Notes: generated by a model from the letters alone, not told the origin. A DNA stretch of 64,000 bases from Flavobacterium sp. TAB 87 (GCF_001529295.1 NZ_LLWK01000029.1:59777-123776), one strand, 5' to 3'; shown: positions 17,522 through 26,062, counted from the first letter of the stretch. Program-made: numbers and translations.

Positions 17522-18904
17522 ATGTTCGATAATTTAAGCGATAAATTAGATAAAGCTTTTCATATACTAAAAGGTCACGGTAAAATTACCGAAGTAAACG
17601 TTGCTGATACCTTAAAAGAAGTTCGTCGTGCGTTGCTTGATGCCGATGTTAACTTTAAAATTGCTAAAGACTTTACTGCCAAAGTAAAAGAAAAAGCAAT
17701 TGGTCAAGACGTTTTAACTACGCTTCAGCCAGGACAATTATTAGTGAAGTTGGTTAAAGATGAATTAACCGAATTAATGGGTGGTGATGTTGCCGGAATT
17801 AATTTATCGGGAACACCAACGGTGATTTTGATGTCTGGTTTGCAAGGTTCTGGTAAAACAACTTTTTCTGGAAAATTAGCCAATTATCTTAAAACTAAAA
17901 AAGGAAAAAATCCGCTTTTAGTAGCTTGTGATATTTATCGTCCTGCGGCAATCAATCAGTTGCATGTAGTGGGAGACCAAATAGGTGTTGCCGTTTACTC
18001 GGAACCAGAAAATAAAAATCCGGTTGACATTGCTCAAAACGCAATTAAACACGCCAAAGCAAACGGTTTTAATGTAGTTATTGTGGATACTGCCGGTCGT
18101 TTGGCGGTTGACAAAGAAATGATGGACGAGATTGCTCGTGTTCATGCTGCGATTAAACCTCAAGAAACTTTGTTTGTTGTTGATGCGATGACGGGACAAG
18201 ATGCGGTAAATACGGCAAAGACATTCAACGATATTTTAAATTTCGACGGAGTTGTCTTAACCAAATTAGATGGTGACACACGCGGAGGAGCTGCTTTATC
18301 GATTAAAACGATCGTAAACAAACCGATTAAGTTTGTTGGTACAGGCGAAAAAATGGATGCACTAGATGTGTTTTATCCTATTCGTATGGCCGAACGTATC
18401 TTAGGAATGGGAGACGTTGTGTCGTTAGTAGAAAGAGCGCAAGAACAATTTGATGAAGAAGAAGCTAGAAAACTTCAGAAGAAAATTGCTAAGAATGAGT
18501 TTGGTTTTGATGACTTCTTAACTCAAATTCAACAAGTTAAAAAAATGGGTAACATGAAGGATTTGGTTGGTATGATACCAGGTGCTTCAAAAGCCATGAA
18601 AGATATAGAGATTGAAGACGATGCTTTTAAACATATTGAAGCAATTATTCATTCAATGACACCAGGAGAGAGAAGCAGACCTGCTGTGATTGATGTAAAA
18701 CGTAAAGCTCGAATTGCTAAAGGTTCAGGAACAAAAGTGGAGCAAGTCAATCAATTGATGAAGCAGTTTGACCAAATGAGCAAGATGATGAAGATGATGC
18801 AAGGTCCAGGCGGAAAAAATTTAATGAAAATGATGGGCGGCATGAAAGGAATGCCAGGCGGAATGCCAGGCGGAATGCCAGGCGGAATGCCCGGAATCAA
18901 ATAA
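17522..18904 (+). CDS. ffh: Signal recognition particle protein Ffh
   Basis: A 460-residue SRP GTPase that binds 4.5S RNA and signal peptides and delivers ribosomes to the membrane via FtsY. The N domain starts MFDNLSDKLDKAF. The G domain has G1 GLQGSGKTT (about residue 107), VACDIYRPAAINQL, G3 DTAGR and G4 TKLDGD. The methionine-rich M domain contains RKARIAKGSG, then clusters of Met. The tail is a short repeat, GGMP four times, ending MPGIK. The start was placed at 17522 because a complete promoter overlaps the longer frame. It is monocistronic, with an excellent terminator downstream. Confidence 0.98.
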   Translation: MFDNLSDKLDKAFHILKGHGKITEVNVADTLKEVRRALLDADVNFKIAKDFTAKVKEKAIGQDVLTTLQPGQLLVKLVKDELTELMGGDVAGINLSGTPTVILMSGLQGSGKTTFSGKLANYLKTKKGKNPLLVACDIYRPAAINQLHVVGDQIGVAVYSEPENKNPVDIAQNAIKHAKANGFNVVIVDTAGRLAVDKEMMDEIARVHAAIKPQETLFVVDAMTGQDAVNTAKTFNDILNFDGVVLTKLDGDTRGGAALSIKTIVNKPIKFVGTGEKMDALDVFYPIRMAERILGMGDVVSLVERAQEQFDEEEARKLQKKIAKNEFGFDDFLTQIQQVKKMGNMKDLVGMIPGASKAMKDIEIEDDAFKHIEAIIHSMTPGERSRPAVIDVKRKARIAKGSGTKVEQVNQLMKQFDQMSKMMKMMQGPGGKNLMKMMGGMKGMPGGMPGGMPGGMPGIK

Positions 18905-18914
18905 AATACTACGT

Positions 18915-18959
18915 AAAGTTTAAGATTCGAATCAATTAGAATCTTAAACTTTATTTTTT
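18915..18959 (+). terminator. Terminator after ffh
   Basis: A 14-bp perfect stem (AAAGTTTAAGATTC and its complement) with a 10-base loop, then TTATTTTTT. Confidence 0.88.
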
Positions 18960-19035
18960 AATACTAATTATACAGTTTGGTTTAAGCTATTTACGAGATA
19001 ATTTAAACTTTAAACTTCGTTTTAAACTAAAAGAA

Positions 19036-19917
19036 ATGCAACTACTAGACGGCAAAAAAACAGCAGAAGATATTAAGAATGAAATTGCTGCCGAAGTGCA
19101 AGCGATTAAAGATGCGGGTGGAAAAGTTCCGCACTTAGCAGCTGTAATCGTGGGTACAGATGGTGCAAGTTTAACTTACGTAGGAAGTAAAGTAAGATCT
19201 TGCCAACAAATCGGATTTGATTCGACTTTGGTGAGTTTACCAGAAGACATTACAGAAGAAGCACTATTAGCAAAAATTAAAGAGCTGAATGAAGATGATG
19301 ATTTAGATGGTTTTATTGTACAATTGCCGTTACCGAAACACATCAACGAAGAGAAAATTTTAATGGCGGTTAATCCAGATAAAGATGTAGATGGCTTTCA
19401 TCCGACAAATTTTGGGAAAATGGCTTTAGAAATGGATACTTTTATTCCTGCAACTCCATTCGGGATTATGCAATTGTTGGAAAGATATAAAGTAGAAACT
19501 TCTGGAAAGCATACGGTTGTTATTGGAAGAAGTCATATTGTAGGTCGTCCGATGAGTATTTTAATGAGCCGCAAAGGATATCCTGGAGATTCTACGGTAA
19601 CTATTACGCACAGTAGAACAAAAAATATTGAAGAATATACCAGGAATGCTGATATTATAATTACGGCATTAGGAGTGCCTAATTACTTAAAAGCAAATAT
19701 GGTAAAAGAAGGTGTTGTTGTGATTGATGTGGGAATTACAAGAGTTGAAGACGCATCTCATCCAAAAGGATACATTATTACAGGTGATGTTGACTTTGCT
19801 GAGGTAAGTAAAAAAGCATCATTTATTACACCAGTTCCTGGAGGGGTAGGACCAATGACGATAGCAATGTTATTGAAAAATACATTGTTGGCGCGCAAAT
19901 TAAGAAGCAGAAACTAA
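19036..19917 (+). CDS. folD: Bifunctional methylenetetrahydrofolate dehydrogenase/cyclohydrolase
   Basis: A 293-residue FolD, which interconverts 5,10-methylene-THF, methenyl-THF and 10-formyl-THF in the cytosol with NADP. The signatures are clear: YVGSK with the catalytic Lys (about residues 50-54), [23 protein letters not shown], the nucleotide-binding [12 protein letters not shown], and the C-terminal [15 protein letters not shown]. Length is normal. It is a single gene between ffh and a terminator. Confidence 0.98.
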   Translation: MQLLDGKKTAEDIKNEIAAEVQAIKDAGGKVPHLAAVIVGTDGASLTYVGSKVRSCQQIGFDSTLVSLPEDITEEALLAKIKELNEDDDLDGFIVQLPLPKHINEEKILMAVNPDKDVDGFHPTNFGKMALEMDTFIPATPFGIMQLLERYKVETSGKHTVVIGRSHIVGRPMSILMSRKGYPGDSTVTITHSRTKNIEEYTRNADIIITALGVPNYLKANMVKEGVVVIDVGITRVEDASHPKGYIITGDVDFAEVSKKASFITPVPGGVGPMTIAMLLKNTLLARKLRSRN

Positions 19918-19932
19918 AAGATAATTTATAGT

Positions 19933-19964
19933 AAAAACCCAAGATGAGAGTCTTGGGTTTTTTG
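19933..19964 (+). terminator. Terminator after folD
   Basis: AAAACCCAAGA and TCTTGGGTTTT with a short loop and a T run. Confidence 0.85.
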
Positions 19965-20000
19965 TTTACAATTGGTTTAGGATGCTGTATTTAAAATAGT

Positions 20001-20043
20001 AAAACGAAACAAGCTGTTTCAAATTTTTGAAGCAGCCTGTTTC
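20001..20043 (-). terminator. Terminator of the TonB receptor/DUF4374 operon
   Basis: A long near-perfect hairpin (GAAACA-GCTG-TTCAA arms with two mismatches) 22 bases past the DUF4374 stop, followed on the minus strand by GTTTT. Confidence 0.65.
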
Positions 20044-20064
20044 TCTAACTACAAAAAAATTTGT

Positions 20065-21366
20065 TTAGTAAACGCCTAAGTAAAAAGCATCTGTACCGGT
20101 TTTTAATTTAGCTCCAACTTTAAAACCATCTGCTGAAGTAGATGCAGGGTCAAAAATGTAAATGTTTCCTTCGCCTCCAATTGGAGTTAAAGCCATGTAC
20201 AATTTACCTTCAATCACACTTGCCCATTGGTATTGACGCAACCACATTGCAAATGGAATATTCATTTTTACAGCAGTCTTTTTATTGATATCAACGCGAA
20301 TAAGATCCCAGTTAGAACTAGAACTTCCACCCAAATCAGTATTTAAAACTGGAACATAGCCAATACCATTACCAGCATAAAACCATCCAGTGTTAGCTTC
20401 TGCTTTATAACCTAAAGCTTGAGCAATATTAAAAGTTCCATAAGAAGTATCGTAAACGCCATTTTTTATTTTGGTAATCGTTGCACCATTAGACGTGATC
20501 AATTGTAAGATGGCGCCATCTTCATCTTTGTGTGCAACTGGTGTGCGGTACCCATTGGTAGAACCTGCCACATTATCTACATCGGTTCTAATCGTTCTTG
20601 GCATCTTTAAAGAAGGATAATCAACAACCAACGTTTCTACGTCTTGGTATTCCATAGTTATTTTTGCTGCAGTTATCGGATCGTATTTACTTTTGGCAGC
20701 GCCATAGTATAATTTTCCACTAGCCACAACTGGCGCATCAATACGAGAAACGTAAACACCTTGAGTAGCTTCTGCTTCCGTCCAAGGAAACTCGAAAGTA
20801 GCGTTTTCTTCAACCGTCATTGTTTCCAAATTAATTCGGGCCAACTTAACTGTTGTTGCAGTTCTTTGATAAATCACACCTGTAGCATCGTATTTTTCTT
20901 CGCTAAATACGTGTTGCAACATCGCGTACTTATCGTCAATTTTTGTCCAACGCGGATACGCAGTTCCCATTACCGCTTGTATATCAGTATTTAGTAGTTG
21001 CTTGTAATTTTGTCCGCCGTTGTAGCTAAATTTAGTAACTGCACCACCGCCATAATTTAGGTTGTAAATCGTTTCTCCGTCATTTGAAGCATACACACGT
21101 GCTGTTCTAGTCGAAGGCACCTCGAATCCAAAGCCAGTAAAAGAGAAAGTTTTATTTGGATCTTGCATTTCGGCAAGAGTAGCGCCTTGCGTATAGGTTG
21201 TAGATTCTTTTGTAGAACCTTGTCCTAAAACCAAATGGTAGGAACGAGTTGTTGTTGTGTCGGGAGTTGCTGGTGTTTCACTTTCGTCATTGCTGCAAGA
21301 GGCGAGTGTTAGTGCTGCTGCTGTTGTAAAAGTCAATTTAAATATTTTGTTGAAATTCAGATTCAT
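20065..21366 (-). CDS. DUF4374 lipoprotein, siderophore-uptake partner
   Basis: A 433-residue lipoprotein (lipobox LASC, Cys24) followed by a Thr/Pro-rich linker and a repeat-rich beta domain typical of DUF4374, probably a propeller (FGFEVPSTRTARVYASNDGETIY, GKLYYGAAKSKYD, EGKLYMALTPIGGEGNIYIFD). DUF4374 lipoproteins regularly accompany TonB receptors; to my recollection the Bacteroides XusB xenosiderophore-binding lipoprotein belongs to this group. It starts 32 bases after the receptor stop, so it is the second gene of that operon, and it is followed by a hairpin terminator. Surface-exposed capture of ferric siderophore is the inferred role. Confidence 0.82.
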   Translation of the reverse strand: MNLNFNKIFKLTFTTAAALTLASCSNDESETPATPDTTTTRSYHLVLGQGSTKESTTYTQGATLAEMQDPNKTFSFTGFGFEVPSTRTARVYASNDGETIYNLNYGGGAVTKFSYNGGQNYKQLLNTDIQAVMGTAYPRWTKIDDKYAMLQHVFSEEKYDATGVIYQRTATTVKLARINLETMTVEENATFEFPWTEAEATQGVYVSRIDAPVVASGKLYYGAAKSKYDPITAAKITMEYQDVETLVVDYPSLKMPRTIRTDVDNVAGSTNGYRTPVAHKDEDGAILQLITSNGATITKIKNGVYDTSYGTFNIAQALGYKAEANTGWFYAGNGIGYVPVLNTDLGGSSSSNWDLIRVDINKKTAVKMNIPFAMWLRQYQWASVIEGKLYMALTPIGGEGNIYIFDPASTSADGFKVGAKLKTGTDAFYLGVY

Positions 21367-21398
21367 AGTAAAATGTATTTAGATATTAATGTTGAAAT

Positions 21399-23846
21399 TT
21401 ATAATAATGTATAGGTCAATTTTGCGTAAAAAGCGCGTCCCGGTTTTTGTAGCGCATAATTATCAAATATTTGTTGATTGAAAATGTTTTTAGCATCGAT
21501 GCTCAACGTTAATTTTTTCTTCGGAAAAGTGTAAGCGATGCCGGTGTCACTAGACAATTGGGTTGGAATAATTGTTTTTCCTGCGCCACCCAAAGCGTTT
21601 CCATGTCTGAAAAATTCATGCACGTATAAAATGTTATAGTAAAAAGAGAACTTGGCTTTTTCTTGAATAAAATTATATTGGTCCAATCGCAAATTGTAAT
21701 TCATAGTAAAATAAGGCGTGTTGGGCAGTCTCTCGTAAGTTGGCGTAATCGTATTGCCGCTGCTGTCGTAAGTGACATTGTAATCTCGGGCAGCAAAAAC
21801 AGATGTATTTGCATTAAAGAACACGAGCTTGTTGTAATTGTAATGGAGTTCTAAGTCCAAACCTTCGGTGTAAATTTTACCGACATTAGAATTTTGGAAA
21901 AATTCTTCGGTATTACCAACGGGTAATTGCATTATCAAATCTTTGGTGTCTCGAATAAATACATTCCCTCTAACATTCAATTTATGATTGTTATAGTTAA
22001 TGTTATCAAAGGAGATACCTAGATTGTAATTGTTGCTTTTTTCCGGTTTTAGGTTAATCGCAGGATTAATATTTCCAGCAACGTTTCCAAAAACTTCACC
22101 TGCTTCGGGTAAACGAACGGCTTTTTCTGCCGATCCAAAAATGGATAATTGACGGGTAATGTTGTATGAAATCGCACCTCCAAAGCCCAAATCATCCGAT
22201 TTATTTTTACTTTCGATTATAGTAATGGTTGCCGAAGCGCTATTTCCTGTGCGCTGTCTAATTTTGGATAAACGATTTAAATGATACGATTTGGCAAAGA
22301 CGGTTGTTCGCAAACGATTATCAAACGCTCTGTTTTCGTACGATAGCGAATAGATATTTTTGAAATAACTTCGTTCTTCTTGCATCGCTCGCTCTATGGT
22401 TGGCAACATGCTATCGTCTGAATCTCTAGAAAAACGATTGGCTAAATAGTTAAATTGTACGCTATTTTTCGCATTTAATTTATAAGTTAAATTGGCTTTG
22501 CTATTCAGGTTAATATCCAAATCTTCTTGTAAAGTTGGATTTCCAGCTTCGGCACCAGAAGCCCAAACATCTGGATTGTTGAAATAGTTGGTAGGATACC
22601 CTAACCAACTGTATTGCGTTGCGATAGTATCGGTTATGTTTCGTGTCAATCTCGATAGTGACACAAATGCACTTGCATCTAAATTTTTTAGAATATTTTT
22701 TTTAGAAAAATCAACACTATACATTGCCGTATTTTGCTCTGCAAATCGGTTTCCATAGACGATTTCCATTGTTGCTCCGTTCTGGATTTGTTGGTCCATT
22801 CTTGACAACAACATGCCAAATAGTAGCTTGTCGGCCCATTGTACATCGGTAAAACCGAATTCTGCTTTAGTTCCTTGCGAACGGTAACGATCATGAAAAC
22901 GTTTGGCTTTTACGTAAACATCAGGAGTTCCAGGAGCAAGTTGTACTGCTACTTGGTCTCCCCAAACGGTATAGTCGTTATCGGCATAATTTAAAAAAGC
23001 AGATCCTCTAAATGTTTGTCCGTTCTTTTCATTACGGTAACTTCCGGTTACATCTGTTTGAAAGGTGTTGAACGATCCACCAGACACAGAAGCGGTAAGG
23101 TTATTTTTTGCAGCATTTTTTAAAACTACATTTATGGCGCCGCCCATAGCATCATCGGCCAAATGTGCTGGAACTACACCTTTGTAAATCTCTACTCTTT
23201 CAATGAGTGCGACAGGTAAGCTATTCAATGAAAAAGAAGGCCCGTAATTTCGAATCGGAATGCCATCAATAAATATGCGAACCGAATTACCCGACATTCC
23301 GTTGATGATGTATTCGGCATTTGACCCTAAACCGCCAGAACGGCGCACGCGAACACCAGCGGTCTGGTCTAGTAGTTCATTTAATTGGATGGACTGTAAT
23401 TCAAAATTCTTAGTGTCAATTACGTTCACGGCAAATCCTTTAGTTTCAAGTTGTTTTTTCTTGGTGTTCGATCTAATGACAACAGAGTTCAGTTCTTTAG
23501 ATTCAGCTTTCTTTACGATGGTATTGCTACTGTAATGTGCTGAATTATGGTTTATTTTTTGTGTTTTTTGCTCTGATTCTAAAGATGATATTTCAATTTC
23601 ATACTGACCAAATGGAACATTTTCCATCAGATATTCCCCATCAATTCCCGTAACTGCCGTTCGTTGTATGTCATTTCCGTGCAATAAAATATTGGCACCA
23701 GGTAGTGGTTGCGCACTTCCAAGTAAAATTTTTCCAGAGACTTTTCCCATTTGAGAAAATGCGACAGTGCAGCTCAAACAAAGAAATAGTAGTAAAGTCC
23801 AGTGCAATATAGAAGTAGTAACTGGTATAATTTTTATAGTCTTCAT
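21399..23846 (-). CDS. TonB-dependent receptor, probable ferric-siderophore receptor
   Basis: An 815-residue outer membrane receptor. Signal peptide to about residue 32, CarboxypepD_reg-like domain (GKVSGKILLGSAQPLPGANI and following, about 34-115), a Thr/Lys-rich linker, plug (about 125-245: IQLNELLDQTAGVRVRRSGG, VRIFIDGIPIRNYGP, ERVEIYKGVVPAHLADDAMGG), then the barrel ending AKLTYTLL with a C-terminal hydrophobic residue pattern. The ATG at 23846 is preferred to a TTG one codon upstream. It forms an operon with DUF4374 and is divergent from an AraC-type regulator. The siderophore call rests on that context and on a Fur-like box in the shared control region. Confidence 0.86.
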   Translation of the reverse strand: MKTIKIIPVTTSILHWTLLLFLCLSCTVAFSQMGKVSGKILLGSAQPLPGANILLHGNDIQRTAVTGIDGEYLMENVPFGQYEIEISSLESEQKTQKINHNSAHYSSNTIVKKAESKELNSVVIRSNTKKKQLETKGFAVNVIDTKNFELQSIQLNELLDQTAGVRVRRSGGLGSNAEYIINGMSGNSVRIFIDGIPIRNYGPSFSLNSLPVALIERVEIYKGVVPAHLADDAMGGAINVVLKNAAKNNLTASVSGGSFNTFQTDVTGSYRNEKNGQTFRGSAFLNYADNDYTVWGDQVAVQLAPGTPDVYVKAKRFHDRYRSQGTKAEFGFTDVQWADKLLFGMLLSRMDQQIQNGATMEIVYGNRFAEQNTAMYSVDFSKKNILKNLDASAFVSLSRLTRNITDTIATQYSWLGYPTNYFNNPDVWASGAEAGNPTLQEDLDINLNSKANLTYKLNAKNSVQFNYLANRFSRDSDDSMLPTIERAMQEERSYFKNIYSLSYENRAFDNRLRTTVFAKSYHLNRLSKIRQRTGNSASATITIIESKNKSDDLGFGGAISYNITRQLSIFGSAEKAVRLPEAGEVFGNVAGNINPAINLKPEKSNNYNLGISFDNINYNNHKLNVRGNVFIRDTKDLIMQLPVGNTEEFFQNSNVGKIYTEGLDLELHYNYNKLVFFNANTSVFAARDYNVTYDSSGNTITPTYERLPNTPYFTMNYNLRLDQYNFIQEKAKFSFYYNILYVHEFFRHGNALGGAGKTIIPTQLSSDTGIAYTFPKKKLTLSIDAKNIFNQQIFDNYALQKPGRAFYAKLTYTLL

Positions 23847-23880
23847 CAAACAGTCAATTGATATTGATTTAGTAATGGTG

Positions 23881-23888
23881 CAAAAGTA
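23881..23888 (-). promoter_or_regulatory. -7 promoter element of the siderophore receptor operon
   Basis: Reads TACTTTTG on the minus strand, an exact TAnnTTTG match 34 bases before the ATG at 23846. No -33 TTG is present at the expected spacing, as expected for an activator-dependent promoter. Confidence 0.55.
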
Positions 23889-23916
23889 TCGCAGACCTGT
23901 AGAAAACTAGTTTCGT

Positions 23917-23948
23917 TTAAAGGATTACAAATTATACTTAAAGGATTA
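23917..23948. promoter_or_regulatory. Direct repeat with 21-bp period, probable AraC-type activator site
   Basis: TTAAAGGATTA occurs at 23917-23927 and again, identically, at 23938-23948. The start-to-start distance of 21 bases is two helical turns, the geometry of AraC-family half-sites. It lies 29-60 bases upstream of the receptor -7 element and next to the divergent AraC-type gene. Confidence 0.6.
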
Positions 23949-23950
23949 TT

Positions 23951-23969
23951 TTTATTTAGAATAAATATA
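23951..23969. promoter_or_regulatory. Fur-like 19-bp palindrome in the siderophore locus
   Basis: TTTATTTA-GAA-TAAATATA: arms match at 7 of 8 positions, and 17 of 19 bases are identical to the box in the heme locus at 14062. It ends three bases before the -7 element of the AraC-type gene. Confidence 0.55.
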
Positions 23970-23972
23970 GAT

Positions 23973-23980
23973 TAGTTTTG
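23973..23980 (+). promoter_or_regulatory. -7 promoter element of the AraC-type regulator gene
   Basis: TAGTTTTG matches TAnnTTTG and ends 18 bases before the ATG at 23999. It overlaps the alternative TTG start at 23978, which is therefore rejected. Confidence 0.55.
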
Positions 23981-23998
23981 TCCAAAAACGTATTTGAA

Positions 23999-25030
23999 AT
24001 GAGACTCCAAACTCGAATAAAAGAGCCCGATTTTACACTTTGCGATCAATTCCTTTTCAGTGAAAAATGTGGCTGCTTGGATTTAGCTGAAAAGCCGAGC
24101 ACTTTTGAAAGTCAAGAATATGGTAGTCTGATCGAAAGTACAACAACGACTTCCCAATTTTTGATTCGTTTTTTGCAATTGGATTTGGTAAAACCAGTTA
24201 CTTTTGAAATTTGCACAACCAAACCGATCATTCAATTGATTTTTTTAATGGAACGGTTTGACAATCAAATGAAGCATCAAATCCGTGAAATTAAAGAAGG
24301 AACATCGGTTTGTCCTATTTCTTTAAACGCCAGTACCGCTGAATGTTTGGCTGTCTCCATGACCGAAAAACATTTTTGCAGCTTTTTAGAAACCATAAAT
24401 TGGGATAAAAAAGAAGCTTTTTCTGTAATGCAAGCGAGTCGAACAACTAATGGTTTGGCCGAGCAATGTCTGTCTACGTCGCCAGAAATTCTCAATGCAA
24501 TTAGAGCCATCTGTACTTGCGATAGAAAAGGCTCTTTCAAACGTTTGTATATGGAGGCAAAAGTAACCGAATTGCTATTGCTGCAATTAGAACAATACCA
24601 AAAGAGTGCAACATTAGGCGTCAAATTTTCAAAAACAGATATAGAAAAGATGTACGAAGCACGATCGCTGATTATCAAGAATTTGACCACACCTTGCTCT
24701 TTAATCGATCTTGCCAAGAGAGTAGGAACCAACGAGTTTAAATTAAAGAAACAATTTAAAGCACTTTTTGGCACAACTGTTTTTGGGTATTTAAACGAAA
24801 TTAAAATGAATAAGGCAAAGCAAATTTTGCAAGAAGGCAACTTAAACGTAACAGAGGTTGCAGAACAGCTAGGCTACAAAACAAGCAGTCATTTTGTAAC
24901 TGCCTTTAAGCGTTATTTTGGATACAGTCCTGGATCAGTTTTAAAAGTTTTTTCTGCAATGCTGCTTTACATTGTTGAGGTAATTGGTAATTTTACCGCT
25001 GAAGATATTGTTCTTATAACACTATCATAA
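23999..25030 (+). CDS. AraC-family transcriptional regulator of the siderophore locus
   Basis: A 343-residue regulator. The N-terminal ~230 residues form a sensor region without a recognised cupin signature, of the PchR-like type often seen beside siderophore receptors. The C-terminal ~100 residues are the double helix-turn-helix AraC domain (LIDLAKRVGTNEFKLKKQFK, then NVTEVAEQLGYKTSSHFV, AFKRYFGYSPGS). An extra hydrophobic tail of about 27 residues follows the usual domain end (VFSAMLLYIVEVIGNF and on), which is unusual. It is divergent from the receptor operon and is the likely user of the 21-bp-period direct repeats between them. Activation of the receptor by imported siderophore is inferred. 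Confidence 0.88.
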   Translation: MRLQTRIKEPDFTLCDQFLFSEKCGCLDLAEKPSTFESQEYGSLIESTTTTSQFLIRFLQLDLVKPVTFEICTTKPIIQLIFLMERFDNQMKHQIREIKEGTSVCPISLNASTAECLAVSMTEKHFCSFLETINWDKKEAFSVMQASRTTNGLAEQCLSTSPEILNAIRAICTCDRKGSFKRLYMEAKVTELLLLQLEQYQKSATLGVKFSKTDIEKMYEARSLIIKNLTTPCSLIDLAKRVGTNEFKLKKQFKALFGTTVFGYLNEIKMNKAKQILQEGNLNVTEVAEQLGYKTSSHFVTAFKRYFGYSPGSVLKVFSAMLLYIVEVIGNFTAEDIVLITLS

Positions 25031-25032
25031 GC

Positions 25033-25072
25033 AAAAAGAGTTGCTGTTCAAGTGAATAGCAACTCTTTTTGT
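25033..25072. terminator. Bidirectional terminator between the AraC-type gene and rluF
   Basis: AAAAAGAGTTGCT and its complement around a 12-base loop, with A and T tracts outside, between convergent genes. Confidence 0.85.
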
Positions 25073-25075
25073 CTT

Positions 25076-25891
25076 TTAATACTCTCCCTTATTCTTAAAT
25101 CGTGGATCGTCTTTTTTAATGAATTCCGTTTTTCTTCGTTGCGGTCTTTCGTACTCCTCTACACTTGCTTCTTCAGTTTTGCTAGAAGGTGCAATTAGTT
25201 CGTTCATTTCTTTAAATTCTGCTTCGGTAATGTCACGGTATCTTCCAACAGGAATATCTAACGAAATATTGATGATTCGAATCCGTTTAAGCGCTGTTAC
25301 GTCGTAACCTAAGTATTCAGTCATTCTTCTAATCTGACGGTTCAATCCTTGCGTTAAAATGATTTTAAATACGAATTTGCTAATTTGCTCTACTTTACAT
25401 TTTTTGGTAATAGTATCCAAGATGGGAATTCCATTTCCCATTCGTTGTATGAATCGGTCGGTAATTGGTTTGTTTACCGTTACCGTATATTCCTTTTCGT
25501 GATTGTTTCGAGCACGAAGAATTTTATTGACAATATCCCCATCATTAGTCATAAAAATCAGACCTTCGCTGGCTTTGTCTAAACGACCAATAGGGAAAAT
25601 TCGTTTTGGATAATTAATATAATCTACAATATTGTTATGGACTTCTAAATTGGTGGTACATTCAATTCCCACTGGTTTATTAAAAGCCAGATAAACGAGT
25701 TTTTCATGTTTCTCCACAATTAATTTGCCATCAATTCGCACTTCGTCATGAGTTGAAACTTTAGTTCCCATTTCTGGTACCACTCCGTTCAGAGTAACGC
25801 GTCCTTCTTCGATTAATTTATCGGCTTCGCGACGAGAACAATAGCCTGTTTCTCCTATGAATTTATTGAGGCGTTTTAAATTTTCTTCCAT
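25076..25891 (-). CDS. rluF: 23S rRNA pseudouridine synthase, RluF/RluB type
   Basis: A 271-residue rRNA pseudouridine synthase. The N-terminal S4 domain starts almost at once (NLKRLNKFIGETGYCSRREADKLI). The catalytic domain carries GRLDKASEGL with the essential Asp (about residue 104), and LTQGLNRQIRRMTEYLGYDV, the region that matches RluF best. The short charged C-terminal tail is typical of flavobacteria. The start is ATG 25891, not TTG 25909: a TATATTTG element lies only 5 bases upstream of this ATG, so the mRNA may have almost no leader. RluF (U2604) versus RluB (U2605) specificity cannot be settled by eye. Confidence 0.9.
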   Translation of the reverse strand: MEENLKRLNKFIGETGYCSRREADKLIEEGRVTLNGVVPEMGTKVSTHDEVRIDGKLIVEKHEKLVYLAFNKPVGIECTTNLEVHNNIVDYINYPKRIFPIGRLDKASEGLIFMTNDGDIVNKILRARNNHEKEYTVTVNKPITDRFIQRMGNGIPILDTITKKCKVEQISKFVFKIILTQGLNRQIRRMTEYLGYDVTALKRIRIINISLDIPVGRYRDITEAEFKEMNELIAPSSKTEEASVEEYERPQRRKTEFIKKDDPRFKNKGEY

Positions 25892-25896
25892 AACTG

Positions 25897-25904
25897 CAAA
25901 TATA
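25897..25904 (-). promoter_or_regulatory. Possible -7 element of rluF implying a nearly leaderless mRNA
   Basis: Reads TATATTTG on the minus strand, an exact consensus match, but ends only 5 bases before the ATG. With a start site about 7 bases downstream, transcription would begin at the start codon. No -33 partner is seen. Confidence 0.35.
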
Positions 25905-26062
25905 AGCAATTTGAAAATTAGATAATGGGATTATTGTACAATGAATAGGCTACTAAATGCAGTTGCAATAAAAGTAACGAGAAACAACTTATCTTTTAAT
26001 TAAAAAAAAAAAACGCTGCAACTCTAAAACTTTGCAACTCTGTTTATTTAAATCTTCGCGAC

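Noticed and set aside
18844..18900. Tandem GGMP repeats as a possible DNA minisatellite
   Set aside because: This is the normal Gly/Met-rich C-terminal tail of the Ffh M domain.
24277..24840. 187-codon open frame on the minus strand inside the AraC-type gene
   Set aside because: Shadow of a well-supported regulator; cysteine- and leucine-rich low-quality translation without any motif.
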